Assembly: GCA_022561775.1 (NCBI GenBank)
Contig: JADFQO010000003.1
Span: forward strand, 1 to 64,000
Length of the DNA stretch: 64,000 nt
From: Myxococcales bacterium
GTDB taxonomy: Bacteria > Myxococcota_A > UBA9160 > SMWR01
Direction of reading: 5' to 3'
The notes below the pieces were generated by a model, which ran no database searches, was not told the origin of the DNA, and saw only the letters and a list, made by a program, of their open reading frames with translations. Position numbers and translations under genes: made by a program. Shown here in pieces: positions 9,056 through 16,529 of this stretch; position 1 is the first letter of the stretch, and every line of letters starts with the position of its first letter.

Positions 9056-10798
9056 ATGAGCAAATTGATCGTGATGGCGAGCGACCACCGCGGTGCCAAC
9101 CTGAAGGTCGAGCTGAGCAAACGACTCGAGGCCAGTGGCTACACGATTCGCGATTACGGAACCCACGGCGCGGACTCCGTCGACTATCCGGTATTCGCGG
9201 CGCCTGCTGCGCGTGCGGTCTCGAGCGGAGATGCCGAGCGCGGGATCGTGATCTGCGGCAGCGGTTTGGGGGTGATGTACACCGCGAACCGATTTCCCCG
9301 GGTGCGAGCCGCGCTGGTTCACGACGTGGACACGGCGAAGCTCGCGCGCCGGCACAACGACACCAATGTTCTAGCGCTTTCGGCGGACCGCCTCGACCCA
9401 GCCCGAGCCTGGGCGATCGTAGAAGCGTGGTTGGAAGAGCCCTTCGAGGGGGGCCGCCACGCGAAGAGGATTGAGTTGATCGATTCACTGACGGATCCGA
9501 ATGTCAGCGACGGTTTCAGCAACCCGGCTTCGCCGGGAATGACCCGAACCCTCGCCGAGGCGGATCCGGAGATCGCGAAGTTCGTCGCCCTGGAGGCCCG
9601 CCGGCAGGCGCTGTCGCTGGAACTCATCGCGTCGGAGAACTTCGTTTCGGAGCCCGTCCTCGAGGCGGCTGGCTCGGTGTTGACGAACAAATACGCCGAG
9701 GGTTACCCGGGCCGTCGCTACTACGGTGGATGTGAGCAGGTCGACGAAGTCGAGAACCTCGCGATTTCGCGCGCGAAGGAGCTCTTTGGCGCCGACCACG
9801 TCAACGTGCAGCCGCACTCGGGATCCCAGGCCAACGAGGCCGTTTACCGCGCCGTGCTCGACGTCGGAGATACCGTGCTCGCGATGAATCTCGATCACGG
9901 TGGCCACCTCACCCACGGCAGCCCCGTCAATTTCTCGGGAAAGCTCTACAAGATCATCCCCTACGGCGTTCGCGAGGAAGACGAGCGCATCGACTACGAT
10001 GAAGTGCGTCGGCTCGCGAAAGAACATCAGCCCAAGCTGATCCAGTGCGGCGCCACCGCCTATTCGCGCATGATCGACTTTGCGGCGTTTCGATCCATCG
10101 CGGACGAAGTCGGCGCGATCTTGTTCGCGGACATCGCGCACATCGCGGGTCTCGTCGCGACCGGTTTGCATCCGAGCCCGGCCGGTCATGCCCAGATCTT
10201 CACGACGACCACCCACAAGACCCTGCGCGGGCCTCGGGGGGGGTTGATTCTCTGCGACGCCGAGTACGCAAAGAAGGTCGACAGCGCGGTCTTTCCGGGT
10301 GGTCAGGGAGGGCCCCTGATGCACGTGATCGCCGCCAAGGCGGTTGCTTTTCGAGAGGCCCTGCAACCCTCTTTCAAACGCTACTGCGAGCAGGTCGTCA
10401 AGAACGCGCGAGCGCTCGCCGAGTCGATTGCAAACAGAGGCTTCAAGATCGTTGCTGGGGGTACAGACAACCACCTCTTCCTGTTGTCGCTGGTTGGGCG
10501 GGATACCACCGGCAAGGCGGCGCAGATTGCGCTCGAGCGGGCCGGTATCACCGCCAACAAGAACATGGTTCCGTTCGACCCCCGCAAGCCGATGGTGACA
10601 TCGGGAATCCGCATCGGAACGCCGGCGGTCACCAGCCGCGGTATGCGCGAGTCGGAGATGGTGGAAATCGGCGGCCTGATCGTTCGGGCTCTCGAGCGGC
10701 CTGGTGACGTCGAGACGCTCGACGCGGTACACGTCGACGTAGAGGCGCTGTGTCGACGCTTCCCCTTGTACCCGGGTCGCTGGAACGACTCCGCCTGA
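9056..10798 (+). CDS. RpiB-GlyA fusion: ribose-5-phosphate isomerase B joined to serine hydroxymethyltransferase
   Basis: One uninterrupted 580-residue frame holds two enzymes. Residues 1 to about 145 are an RpiB/LacAB isomerase: [10 protein letters not shown] at the start, the active-site Cys C67 in [14 protein letters not shown], and the NDTNVLAL motif. Residues from about 162 are a full SHMT (glycine/serine and one-carbon metabolism): [23 protein letters not shown] and the PLP lysine K388 in [11 protein letters not shown]. The junction (about residues 145-161) is a short linker with no stop codon. An internal ATG at 9539 would make GlyA alone, but I see no Shine-Dalgarno before it. The genes rpiB and glyA are commonly adjacent before nrdR in related bacteria, so loss of one stop codon is a simple origin. 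A missed stop through sequencing error is the alternative. Confidence 0.88.
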   Translation: MSKLIVMASDHRGANLKVELSKRLEASGYTIRDYGTHGADSVDYPVFAAPAARAVSSGDAERGIVICGSGLGVMYTANRFPRVRAALVHDVDTAKLARRHNDTNVLALSADRLDPARAWAIVEAWLEEPFEGGRHAKRIELIDSLTDPNVSDGFSNPASPGMTRTLAEADPEIAKFVALEARRQALSLELIASENFVSEPVLEAAGSVLTNKYAEGYPGRRYYGGCEQVDEVENLAISRAKELFGADHVNVQPHSGSQANEAVYRAVLDVGDTVLAMNLDHGGHLTHGSPVNFSGKLYKIIPYGVREEDERIDYDEVRRLAKEHQPKLIQCGATAYSRMIDFAAFRSIADEVGAILFADIAHIAGLVATGLHPSPAGHAQIFTTTTHKTLRGPRGGLILCDAEYAKKVDSAVFPGGQGGPLMHVIAAKAVAFREALQPSFKRYCEQVVKNARALAESIANRGFKIVAGGTDNHLFLLSLVGRDTTGKAAQIALERAGITANKNMVPFDPRKPMVTSGIRIGTPAVTSRGMRESEMVEIGGLIVRALERPGDVETLDAVHVDVEALCRRFPLYPGRWNDSA

Positions 10799-10801
10799 GC
10801 C

Positions 10802-11257
10802 GTGCGCTGTCCGTATTGTTCCGACTCAGCAAACCGGGTGATCGACTCGCGCCTGGGCCGAGACGGCAACGAGATCCGCCGTCGCCGAGAGTGCCTCGAG
10901 TGCGAACGTCGATTCACAACTCGTGAGCGCGTCGAAGAAGTCTTTCCGAAGGTCGTCAAGCGCGACGAGCGACGCGAGGATTACCAGCGCCAGAAGCTGC
11001 TGACGGCTGTGCAGAAAGCCTGCGAGAAGCGACCCGTCAGCGCATCGGCGCTCGGCCAACTCGTCGATCGCGTCGAGCGACACGTGCAGGAACTCGGCGA
11101 AAAAGAAGTGACGAGCGGACTGATCGGCCAACGAATGATGGAAGAACTCGTCGGCCTCGACCATCTTGCAGCGGCGCGCTTCGCGTCGGTCTTCCTCGAT
11201 TTTCAGGGCGCCGAAGACTACCGCCGATTCTTCGAATCGATCGAGCACCCGCGATGA
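10802..11257 (+). CDS. nrdR: Transcriptional repressor NrdR
   Basis: A 151-residue repressor of ribonucleotide reductase genes. The N-terminal zinc ribbon has four Cys (RCPYC and ECLEC, about residues 3-6 and 31-34), followed by RRFTTRERVEE and an ATP-cone domain (residues about 49-139) that senses ATP/dATP. It starts at GTG 10802, 3 bases after the preceding stop, and overlaps ribD by 4 bases. No NrdR box or nrd gene is visible in the window. Confidence 0.95.
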   Translation: MRCPYCSDSANRVIDSRLGRDGNEIRRRRECLECERRFTTRERVEEVFPKVVKRDERREDYQRQKLLTAVQKACEKRPVSASALGQLVDRVERHVQELGEKEVTSGLIGQRMMEELVGLDHLAAARFASVFLDFQGAEDYRRFFESIEHPR

Positions 11258-12402
11258 CGCCCGAAGCGGCGATGAAGGTCGCCCTGAGCGCAGCGCGCCG
11301 GGTAGCGGGGAGCACGTATCCGAATCCTTCGGTCGGCGCCGCGGTGTTTCGCGGCGATCGCTTATTGGGTCGCGGAGCAACGCGGCCGGCCGGCGGGCCA
11401 CACGCTGAGATCGTTGCTCTGGTACGCGCGAAGCGCCGCTTTGGCATCAACAGCCTGCGCGGTGCGTCGCTCGCGGTCACGCTCGAACCCTGCAACCGGG
11501 TGGGGCGCACGGGCCCCTGTACGGACGCGATCCTGGAGGCGGGTATCCGCCGCGTATTCGTCGGCCATCGAGATCCCCACCCGGCCGGTTCGGGGGCGGG
11601 CGTCCGTCGCTTGCGGCGCGCGGGAATCGAAGTCCAGCTCGGCGTGCTCGAGGAAGCCTGCCGCGAGCAGCACCGCGGTTTTTCGATGGTGTGCGCGCTC
11701 GGGAGGCCGTTTGTGATGCTCAAGCTGGCCAGCTCGCTGGACGGTCGGATCGCGACTGCGAGCGGCGAGTCGCGCTGGGTCACCGGGCCCGACGCGAGGG
11801 CCAAGGGGCACCTGCTGCGCTCCCGAGTGGATGCGATTGTCATTGGGTCGGGGACGGCTCTCGCGGACGACCCGGAACTCACCGCTCGTCGGGGTGGGCG
11901 CGTCGTTCGCCGGCCCATCCGGGTTCTGGTCGACTCCACGCTGCGCGTGCCGCCGAGCGCGAAACTCTATCGTGAGGGCGCCAATCGAACCTGGGTGTTG
12001 TGTGGCTCGAGGGCCGGGGCGCGTCGTCGCAGGGTTCTGGAGGACCTCGGTGCGCGATTGCTCGAGACGCCGACGCGCGCAGGGAAGTTGGACCTGAAGC
12101 GCGCCGCCGCGAGGTTGGCCCGCGAGGGCCTCACCGAGATTCTCGTCGAGGGAGGCGGAAGCCTCGCGGCTGCGCTGTTGCGGGCTCGCCTGGTCGACGA
12201 ACTCCATTGGTTCGTTGCGCCCCGGGTGTTGGGGGGCGATGGACGACCTTCGATCGCGGATCTGGGTCTGAGGTCGCTCGTCGAGTCCCCGCTGCTGAAC
12301 GGGCGCTTGGGGCGTGCGGGCTGCGATCTGTACATTCGCGGTCCCGTCGAATACCCGGCGAGCCGTGGCAGACGCGCCAGAAGCCGAGGAGCGAGTCGGT
12401 GA
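11254..12402 (+). CDS. ribD: Bifunctional riboflavin biosynthesis deaminase/reductase
   Basis: A 382-residue protein with an N-terminal zinc-dependent pyrimidine deaminase (GGPHAEIVAL; EPCNRVGRTGPC with the zinc-binding Cys pair) and a C-terminal NADPH-dependent reductase (MLKLASSLDGRIA; SRWVTGPDAR; EILVEGGGSLAAALL). It catalyses the second and third steps from GTP to lumazine precursors. The deaminase motif is usually EPCSHxGRTPPC, so N-R replaces S-H here, which is minor. It overlaps nrdR before and ribH after, both by 4 bases. ribE and ribBA, normally in this operon, are missing. Confidence 0.94.
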   Translation: MTPEAAMKVALSAARRVAGSTYPNPSVGAAVFRGDRLLGRGATRPAGGPHAEIVALVRAKRRFGINSLRGASLAVTLEPCNRVGRTGPCTDAILEAGIRRVFVGHRDPHPAGSGAGVRRLRRAGIEVQLGVLEEACREQHRGFSMVCALGRPFVMLKLASSLDGRIATASGESRWVTGPDARAKGHLLRSRVDAIVIGSGTALADDPELTARRGGRVVRRPIRVLVDSTLRVPPSAKLYREGANRTWVLCGSRAGARRRRVLEDLGARLLETPTRAGKLDLKRAAARLAREGLTEILVEGGGSLAAALLRARLVDELHWFVAPRVLGGDGRPSIADLGLRSLVESPLLNGRLGRAGCDLYIRGPVEYPASRGRRARSRGASR

Positions 12403-12884
12403 ATACCTACGAGCGTTCTGAAGATGCGAGCGGCCTGCGCTTCGCGATCGTGGTCTCGCGTTTCAACCCGCTGATTGCGGAGAAACTGCTCGACGCGTGT
12501 TCGGCGGAGTTGATCCGCTGCGGCGCGCGTCGGGAAGATATCGATGTTGCGTGGGTGCCCGGCGCGTTCGAGATTCCGATCGCCGCCCGCGCGTTGGCGT
12601 CGAGCGGTCGCTACCACGCTCTGGTAACACTGGGATTGGTGATTCGCGGCGAGACCCCCCATTTCGACTACATCTGTCGGGGCGTCACCGATGGGCTGCG
12701 GGAAGTCATGCGAGACACCTCGGTGCCCGTCGGATTCGGCGTGCTGACCACGGATGATGTCGGCCAGGCACTCGCGAGGGCCGGCGGAGAACACGGCAAC
12801 AAGGGTGAAGAAGCCGCGCGGACGGCGATCGAGATGGCCCGTTTGATGACCCGTCTGGGGAAAGCACCCGGGGTGGACACGTGA
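12399..12884 (+). CDS. ribH: 6,7-dimethyl-8-ribityllumazine synthase
   Basis: A 161-residue lumazine synthase. Family motifs are FAIVVSRFNPLIAEKLL near the N-terminus, VPGAFEIPIAA in the middle, GLVIRGETPHFDYI and GVLTTDD, and GNKGEEAARTAIEMA at the end. The start GTG 12399 overlaps the ribD stop by 4 bases; the open frame continues upstream but only as an out-of-frame copy of ribD. It forms the penultimate riboflavin step. It is followed by nusB with another GTGA overlap, as in many bacteria. Confidence 0.95.
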   Translation: MNTYERSEDASGLRFAIVVSRFNPLIAEKLLDACSAELIRCGARREDIDVAWVPGAFEIPIAARALASSGRYHALVTLGLVIRGETPHFDYICRGVTDGLREVMRDTSVPVGFGVLTTDDVGQALARAGGEHGNKGEEAARTAIEMARLMTRLGKAPGVDT

Positions 12885-13372
12885 GTCGATCGGACCGCGC
12901 CCCGCGCCAACGCTCCCGCCAGGTTGCGCTGCAAGCGCTCTTCGCGTGCGATTTCGCCAACCAGCAGCAGGCCGGTGGAGAGATCGGTATCGAGGAGCTC
13001 TTCGAGCGGGTCGCGCAGAACTTCGATCTTCCGGCGGGCGCTCGCGATTTCGCGCTGAAGCTCGTCTGCGGTACGACCTCCGAGCTCTCGAATATCGACG
13101 ACCTGCTGGCCGCGAACGCCACCAACTGGAAAATCTCCCGGATGGCGGTGGTCGATCGCAATGTTCTTCGGCTCGGCATTTACGAGTTGACCCAAACCGA
13201 CACGCCGGTGTCCGTGATTCTCGACGAGGCGATACAGCTCGCGAGGCGCTTTGGCGGCGAGTCCTCGCCGGGCTTCGTGAACGGCGTGCTCGACGCCGTC
13301 GCGAAGCAGGTTGGAAAGCGCTTGGAGCCCGACGCGGAGGCCAGCCGGGAATCGGGTCGGGGGGTCGGCTGA
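12881..13372 (+). CDS. nusB: Transcription antitermination factor NusB
   Basis: A 163-residue all-helical NusB (RQVALQALFACDF at the N-terminus; WKISRMAVVDRNVLRLGIYEL and PVSVILDEAIQLARRFGGESSPGFVNGVLD in the C-terminal half). It acts with NusE (S10) at boxA in rRNA transcription. The last 20 residues (from about GKRLEPDAEAS) are an extra polar tail. The gene is coupled to ribH and to the following M17-like gene. Confidence 0.93.
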   Translation: MSRSDRAPRQRSRQVALQALFACDFANQQQAGGEIGIEELFERVAQNFDLPAGARDFALKLVCGTTSELSNIDDLLAANATNWKISRMAVVDRNVLRLGIYELTQTDTPVSVILDEAIQLARRFGGESSPGFVNGVLDAVAKQVGKRLEPDAEASRESGRGVG

Positions 13373-13989
13373 TGGCGTCGATCGTCGTCGAACTCGACGA
13401 CAAACCGCTCGAGCGGGTTCCCGCCGACCTGGTGGTGGTCGGCTTTTCGCCCGACGATCGACCGCTGCGAGGCAGTGCCGGTCGCGCCGACTGGCGGCTT
13501 TGCGGTGATCTCTGGGGGCTCGTCACTTCGCGGAAATTCAACGGGACGCTCGGGCAAGCGGCGCTGCTCTCGGCCGCGGGGTCGTTGCGATCCCCTCTGC
13601 TGCTGGTTCTCGGCCTCGGCCACCGGGCTGAGCTCGTCGTCGATACCTGGCGCGAGCTGGGTCGCGACGTTGTCCGGCGCGCGCTCGACCTACGGGTGAA
13701 TCGCGCCGTCTTGGGGCTCGTATCCGACGCGGCAAACCTCGGGCCCGAGGGCACCCGCGCGCTGTTCGGCGGCGCCGCCGTCGCCGCCGCCGAGCGCCGC
13801 GCCGAACTCCGTGTCGCGATTGTGGGTGAGGGGGCGTTGGCGAGAGTTTCTGAACTGCGATCGCTTGCCAAGGCCGGGCTGCCCGCCGGGGCGAGCCTGA
13901 GGCTGCCAGAGGCCCCCGAAAAGCCCACTAAATTTCCACCCATTAAAGCGGGTGATTTTACCTACAATCAGGGTCTTCGGTTTAAGTAA
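13372..13989 (+). CDS. Stand-alone N-terminal domain of the M17 leucyl aminopeptidase family
   Basis: A 205-residue protein that reads like the N-terminal, macro-domain-like region of leucyl aminopeptidase: PADLVVVGFSPDDRPLRG at the start, then the GTLGQAALLSAAGSLRSPLLLVLGLGHR core. The frame ends before any M17 catalytic domain (no NTDAEGRL or metal-ligand motif follows in any frame), so it cannot be a peptidase by itself. It starts at ATG 13372 overlapping the nusB stop by 1 base and is the last gene of the rib-nusB run. The tail (about residues 180-205) is locally AT-rich. Its function is unknown; a binding or regulatory role is conceivable. Confidence 0.6.
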   Translation: MASIVVELDDKPLERVPADLVVVGFSPDDRPLRGSAGRADWRLCGDLWGLVTSRKFNGTLGQAALLSAAGSLRSPLLLVLGLGHRAELVVDTWRELGRDVVRRALDLRVNRAVLGLVSDAANLGPEGTRALFGGAAVAAAERRAELRVAIVGEGALARVSELRSLAKAGLPAGASLRLPEAPEKPTKFPPIKAGDFTYNQGLRFK

Positions 13990-14145
13990 GTCCTCGGCTC
14001 GCCGATTCTTCTAGGCGGTAAGCCGAAGTGCGGAGAGCCGTCGGTCTCGCGGCGCCGAAATCGGGTCGACCCGAGGGTCACGCGATTGGCGGGTTTCTTC
14101 GTCTCTGGTGCGAGTTGATCGCGCGAGTGGCTGCGGAGTCGCCAG

Positions 14146-15993
14146 ATGAGTTTGGTCGGAAGCCTCGAGGATCTGGGTCTCGGGGATATCCTGCAGATCA
14201 TCAGTCTATCTCGGAAGTCGGGTCTCTTGTTGGTTCACTCCGAACAGGGCGAGGGCCGGATCGTCTTCTGCGAGGGTCTGGTTCGGGCCGCCTATGTGAA
14301 AGGCGAGCCGGAAGATCTTCGTTCGCTTCTCGTAGACGCCGACTTCCTCCGCGCTGAAGATTTCGATCGTGCGGCGGAACTCTCGAGCGAGCGCGGCGTG
14401 CCCGTGGATGAAGTCCTCCCCGAGTGTACCTCGCTGACCTCGGAGAGCCTCGATTGCCTGCGTCGCGAACAGGTCGAGCGCGCGGTGTTCCGCATCTTCT
14501 CATGGGTTTCTGGCGAATTCAGTTTCGAAGTGCGCGAGCAGATCGACGCGCGCGATCTCGAGATCGCGATCCAGCAGGGAATCAACGCCCAGTACCTGAC
14601 GATGGAGGCGGCGCGCCTCGTCGATGAAGGGGACGGCGGTGAAGGAGAGCCGGAGGCGGCGCTTACCGAAGAACCCTCAGCGATTTCTGCGGTGGATGAC
14701 GGGTCGAAATTTTTCAGTGGCGAGGCGGATTCCGATGGACCTTCGGACTCCAGTTCCCCGCTCAGCGCCAGCGAAATGACCGAGCCCACCGACGCTGTCG
14801 AGCCCGAAATTACCTCGGAGGAGCGCGATTCGAGCGGCAACGCCGAGGCGACCGAGGACGTGCTGGCGTTTGCAGCGACTCGAAGAGAAGCGCCCGAGTT
14901 GGAGGTAGAGGAGCGCGCTGGCGCCCTCGTCGAGCAGAGCCCACACGAGGAAGCTGCGTCCCGGCCGGGTGTTGCCGCCGCTAGCCTGATCGCAATCGAT
15001 CCGAATCTCCGCAGCCTCGAATGGCAGAAGCAGAACCTCTCCGAAATCTTCCCGCGCGTGCACATCTTCCAGAACGGCGAGAGTGGGATTGCGCGGATTC
15101 GCCAGTATCTGCGTCGGGGGGAGATCCCCGTCGTTCTCGTGTCGATCGATCTGGCAACAGCGAAGGCGTCTGGCGTCGAAAGCCTCGCCGAGTTCATCCG
15201 ACGCATCAAACTTCTCGCGCCATCCATGCCCGTGTTGATTGCGCGATACGAAGAAGCGCAATCAGACGAATCCGTCGATGCCGCCGATTCCATACTCACC
15301 GGACCGGATCCCGCTCTTCTCGCCGATCAAAACGATTGGCCGAAGCTCGCCGAAGAGGCGGAGCGCTTTCGAACCGAGGTCGCTGGGTTTCTCAAACGGC
15401 CGCTGCACCCAACGAGCGACTCGAAGCGCGCCAACCGGCCGTCTGCTTCCAGCGACGCTGAGGGTTCGGCGAAGCTGCAAAACCTGCGGGCCGTGAGCGA
15501 GCGCATCCGCGATCCCGCCAATCGAGGAGAGGTTCTGAAGCTCGTGCTGAAATTCGCCTCGGAGACCCTTTCGCGGGTCGCCATGTTCATGGTGCGAGAC
15601 GAGATCGCCCTGGGCGTCGCACAGATCGGATTGCCCAGCGGGGGAGGGCCCGACGACGCCCAATTTCGGGAGATCGAACTGCCCGTCGCGGAAGTTGAAT
15701 GGTTCCGGCATGTCCTCGAGGCCCGTACCTCACTCTGCTCGCCCGCGACCGGCGATGGCGACCGGGCTCTCGCGTGCCGGATCGGCGATCGGGAGCCAGC
15801 CCAGGCCTATATCGCACCGGTCTTGAGCGGTGGACAGGTGGTGGCACTCTTGTACGCAGACAACCTACCGGGTGCGGAACCCATCGGAGACACGTCGGTC
15901 ATCGAGATCGCACTACACGAGGTCGGACTGGCGCTCGAGCGGGCGCTTCTACAGCGCTCCCTTGCGCAGATCGGAGACCTCTCCGCGTCCTGA
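14146..15993 (+). CDS. DUF4388 / degenerate receiver / GAF protein of the chemosensory cluster
   Basis: A 615-residue soluble protein. Residues 1 to about 150 are a DUF4388 (PATAN-type) domain (SLVGSLEDLGLGDILQIISLSRKSG; GRIVFCEGLVRAA). Residues about 160-275 are an acidic, low-complexity linker. Residues about 279-415 look like a response-regulator receiver (LIAIDPNLRS, later PVVLVSIDLA and PSMPVLIAR), but the acidic pocket is poorly kept, so phosphorylation is doubtful. The C-terminal part (about 440-610) resembles a GAF-like sensor. DUF4388 proteins are frequent in Myxococcota two-component and Mgl/Rag-type circuits. It stands first in the chemosensory block, 143 bases before cheY, and may be on its own transcript. 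Confidence 0.7.
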   Translation: MSLVGSLEDLGLGDILQIISLSRKSGLLLVHSEQGEGRIVFCEGLVRAAYVKGEPEDLRSLLVDADFLRAEDFDRAAELSSERGVPVDEVLPECTSLTSESLDCLRREQVERAVFRIFSWVSGEFSFEVREQIDARDLEIAIQQGINAQYLTMEAARLVDEGDGGEGEPEAALTEEPSAISAVDDGSKFFSGEADSDGPSDSSSPLSASEMTEPTDAVEPEITSEERDSSGNAEATEDVLAFAATRREAPELEVEERAGALVEQSPHEEAASRPGVAAASLIAIDPNLRSLEWQKQNLSEIFPRVHIFQNGESGIARIRQYLRRGEIPVVLVSIDLATAKASGVESLAEFIRRIKLLAPSMPVLIARYEEAQSDESVDAADSILTGPDPALLADQNDWPKLAEEAERFRTEVAGFLKRPLHPTSDSKRANRPSASSDAEGSAKLQNLRAVSERIRDPANRGEVLKLVLKFASETLSRVAMFMVRDEIALGVAQIGLPSGGGPDDAQFREIELPVAEVEWFRHVLEARTSLCSPATGDGDRALACRIGDREPAQAYIAPVLSGGQVVALLYADNLPGAEPIGDTSVIEIALHEVGLALERALLQRSLAQIGDLSAS

Positions 15994-15996
15994 GAC

Positions 15997-16023
15997 TCCG
16001 CTTCGGCGGAAGCTCGATCGAGC
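15997..16023 (+). terminator. Hairpins just after the DUF4388 gene (weak terminator or attenuator)
   Basis: Five bases after the stop codon there is a short stem TCCGC/GCGGA (15997-16010) closed by a stable TTCG tetraloop, followed at once by the 12-base palindrome GCTCGATCGAGC (16012-16023). No T-run follows, so it is at best a partial terminator, separating the DUF4388 gene from cheY. Confidence 0.3.
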
Positions 16024-16136
16024 GGGGTTCAATGCGCGGGAAATCGCCCGAAGTACCGAGACTCCCTCAAGAAAAGCCTTGAACGTCCGATACGAAGTGC
16101 GGCCGAATCGGCGCCGAACAGCTCCCGGAGGGGTCC

Positions 16137-16523
16137 GTGAAGCGAATTCTGATCGTAGAAGATTCTCCTACGATGCGGGCGCTGCTCAACTCCGCGCTCG
16201 AGGATCTCGAGGTTCCGGTGAAGATCACGGAGGCCTCCAGCGGCTTCGAGGCACTCCGCTGTCTGCCGCGCGAGTCCTTCGACCTGATCGTGACCGACAT
16301 CAACATGCCCGATATCAACGGTCTGGAGCTGGTGTCGTTCGCGAAGAGCAATGACGCCTACCGATCGATTCCGCTGGTCATCGTGTCGACTGAGGGGACC
16401 GAGCGAGATCGCGAGAGAGGCCTCGAATTGGGTGCCGATGCCTACCTCGCCAAGCCCTTCGAGCCCGAGACCCTGCGGGAGGTCGTGGCGGACCTGCTTT
16501 CCCGCGGCGTGCAGAGCGAGTAG
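16137..16523 (+). CDS. cheY: CheY-like single-domain response regulator
   Basis: A 128-residue receiver with no output domain. The acidic pair is E8/D9, the phospho-acceptor D54 (VTDINMPD), the switch T85 (VSTEG) and K106 (AKPFEP), so phosphorylation and acetyl-phosphate/CheA signalling are expected. It starts at GTG 16137 behind a strong GGAGGGG site. It sits 6 bases before cheA and is the first of two CheY proteins in the cluster (compare 28310-28696). The output partner is not visible; there are no flagellar genes. Confidence 0.93.
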   Translation: MKRILIVEDSPTMRALLNSALEDLEVPVKITEASSGFEALRCLPRESFDLIVTDINMPDINGLELVSFAKSNDAYRSIPLVIVSTEGTERDRERGLELGADAYLAKPFEPETLREVVADLLSRGVQSE

Positions 16524-16529
16524 CGGCCC

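Noticed and set aside
8701-9474. 257-residue + strand frame between fabF and the RpiB-GlyA gene
   Set aside because: It overlaps both genes in another frame and has no recognisable domain; no separate gene is needed there.
9539-9541. Internal ATG as a separate glyA start
   Set aside because: In frame and placed like a normal SHMT start, but no ribosome site precedes it and no stop separates it from rpiB; kept as alternative only.
11967-13943. 658-residue open frame on the minus strand
   Set aside because: It runs opposite ribD, ribH and nusB, is Arg/Pro/Ser-rich, and has no family motif; it is a shadow caused by high GC.
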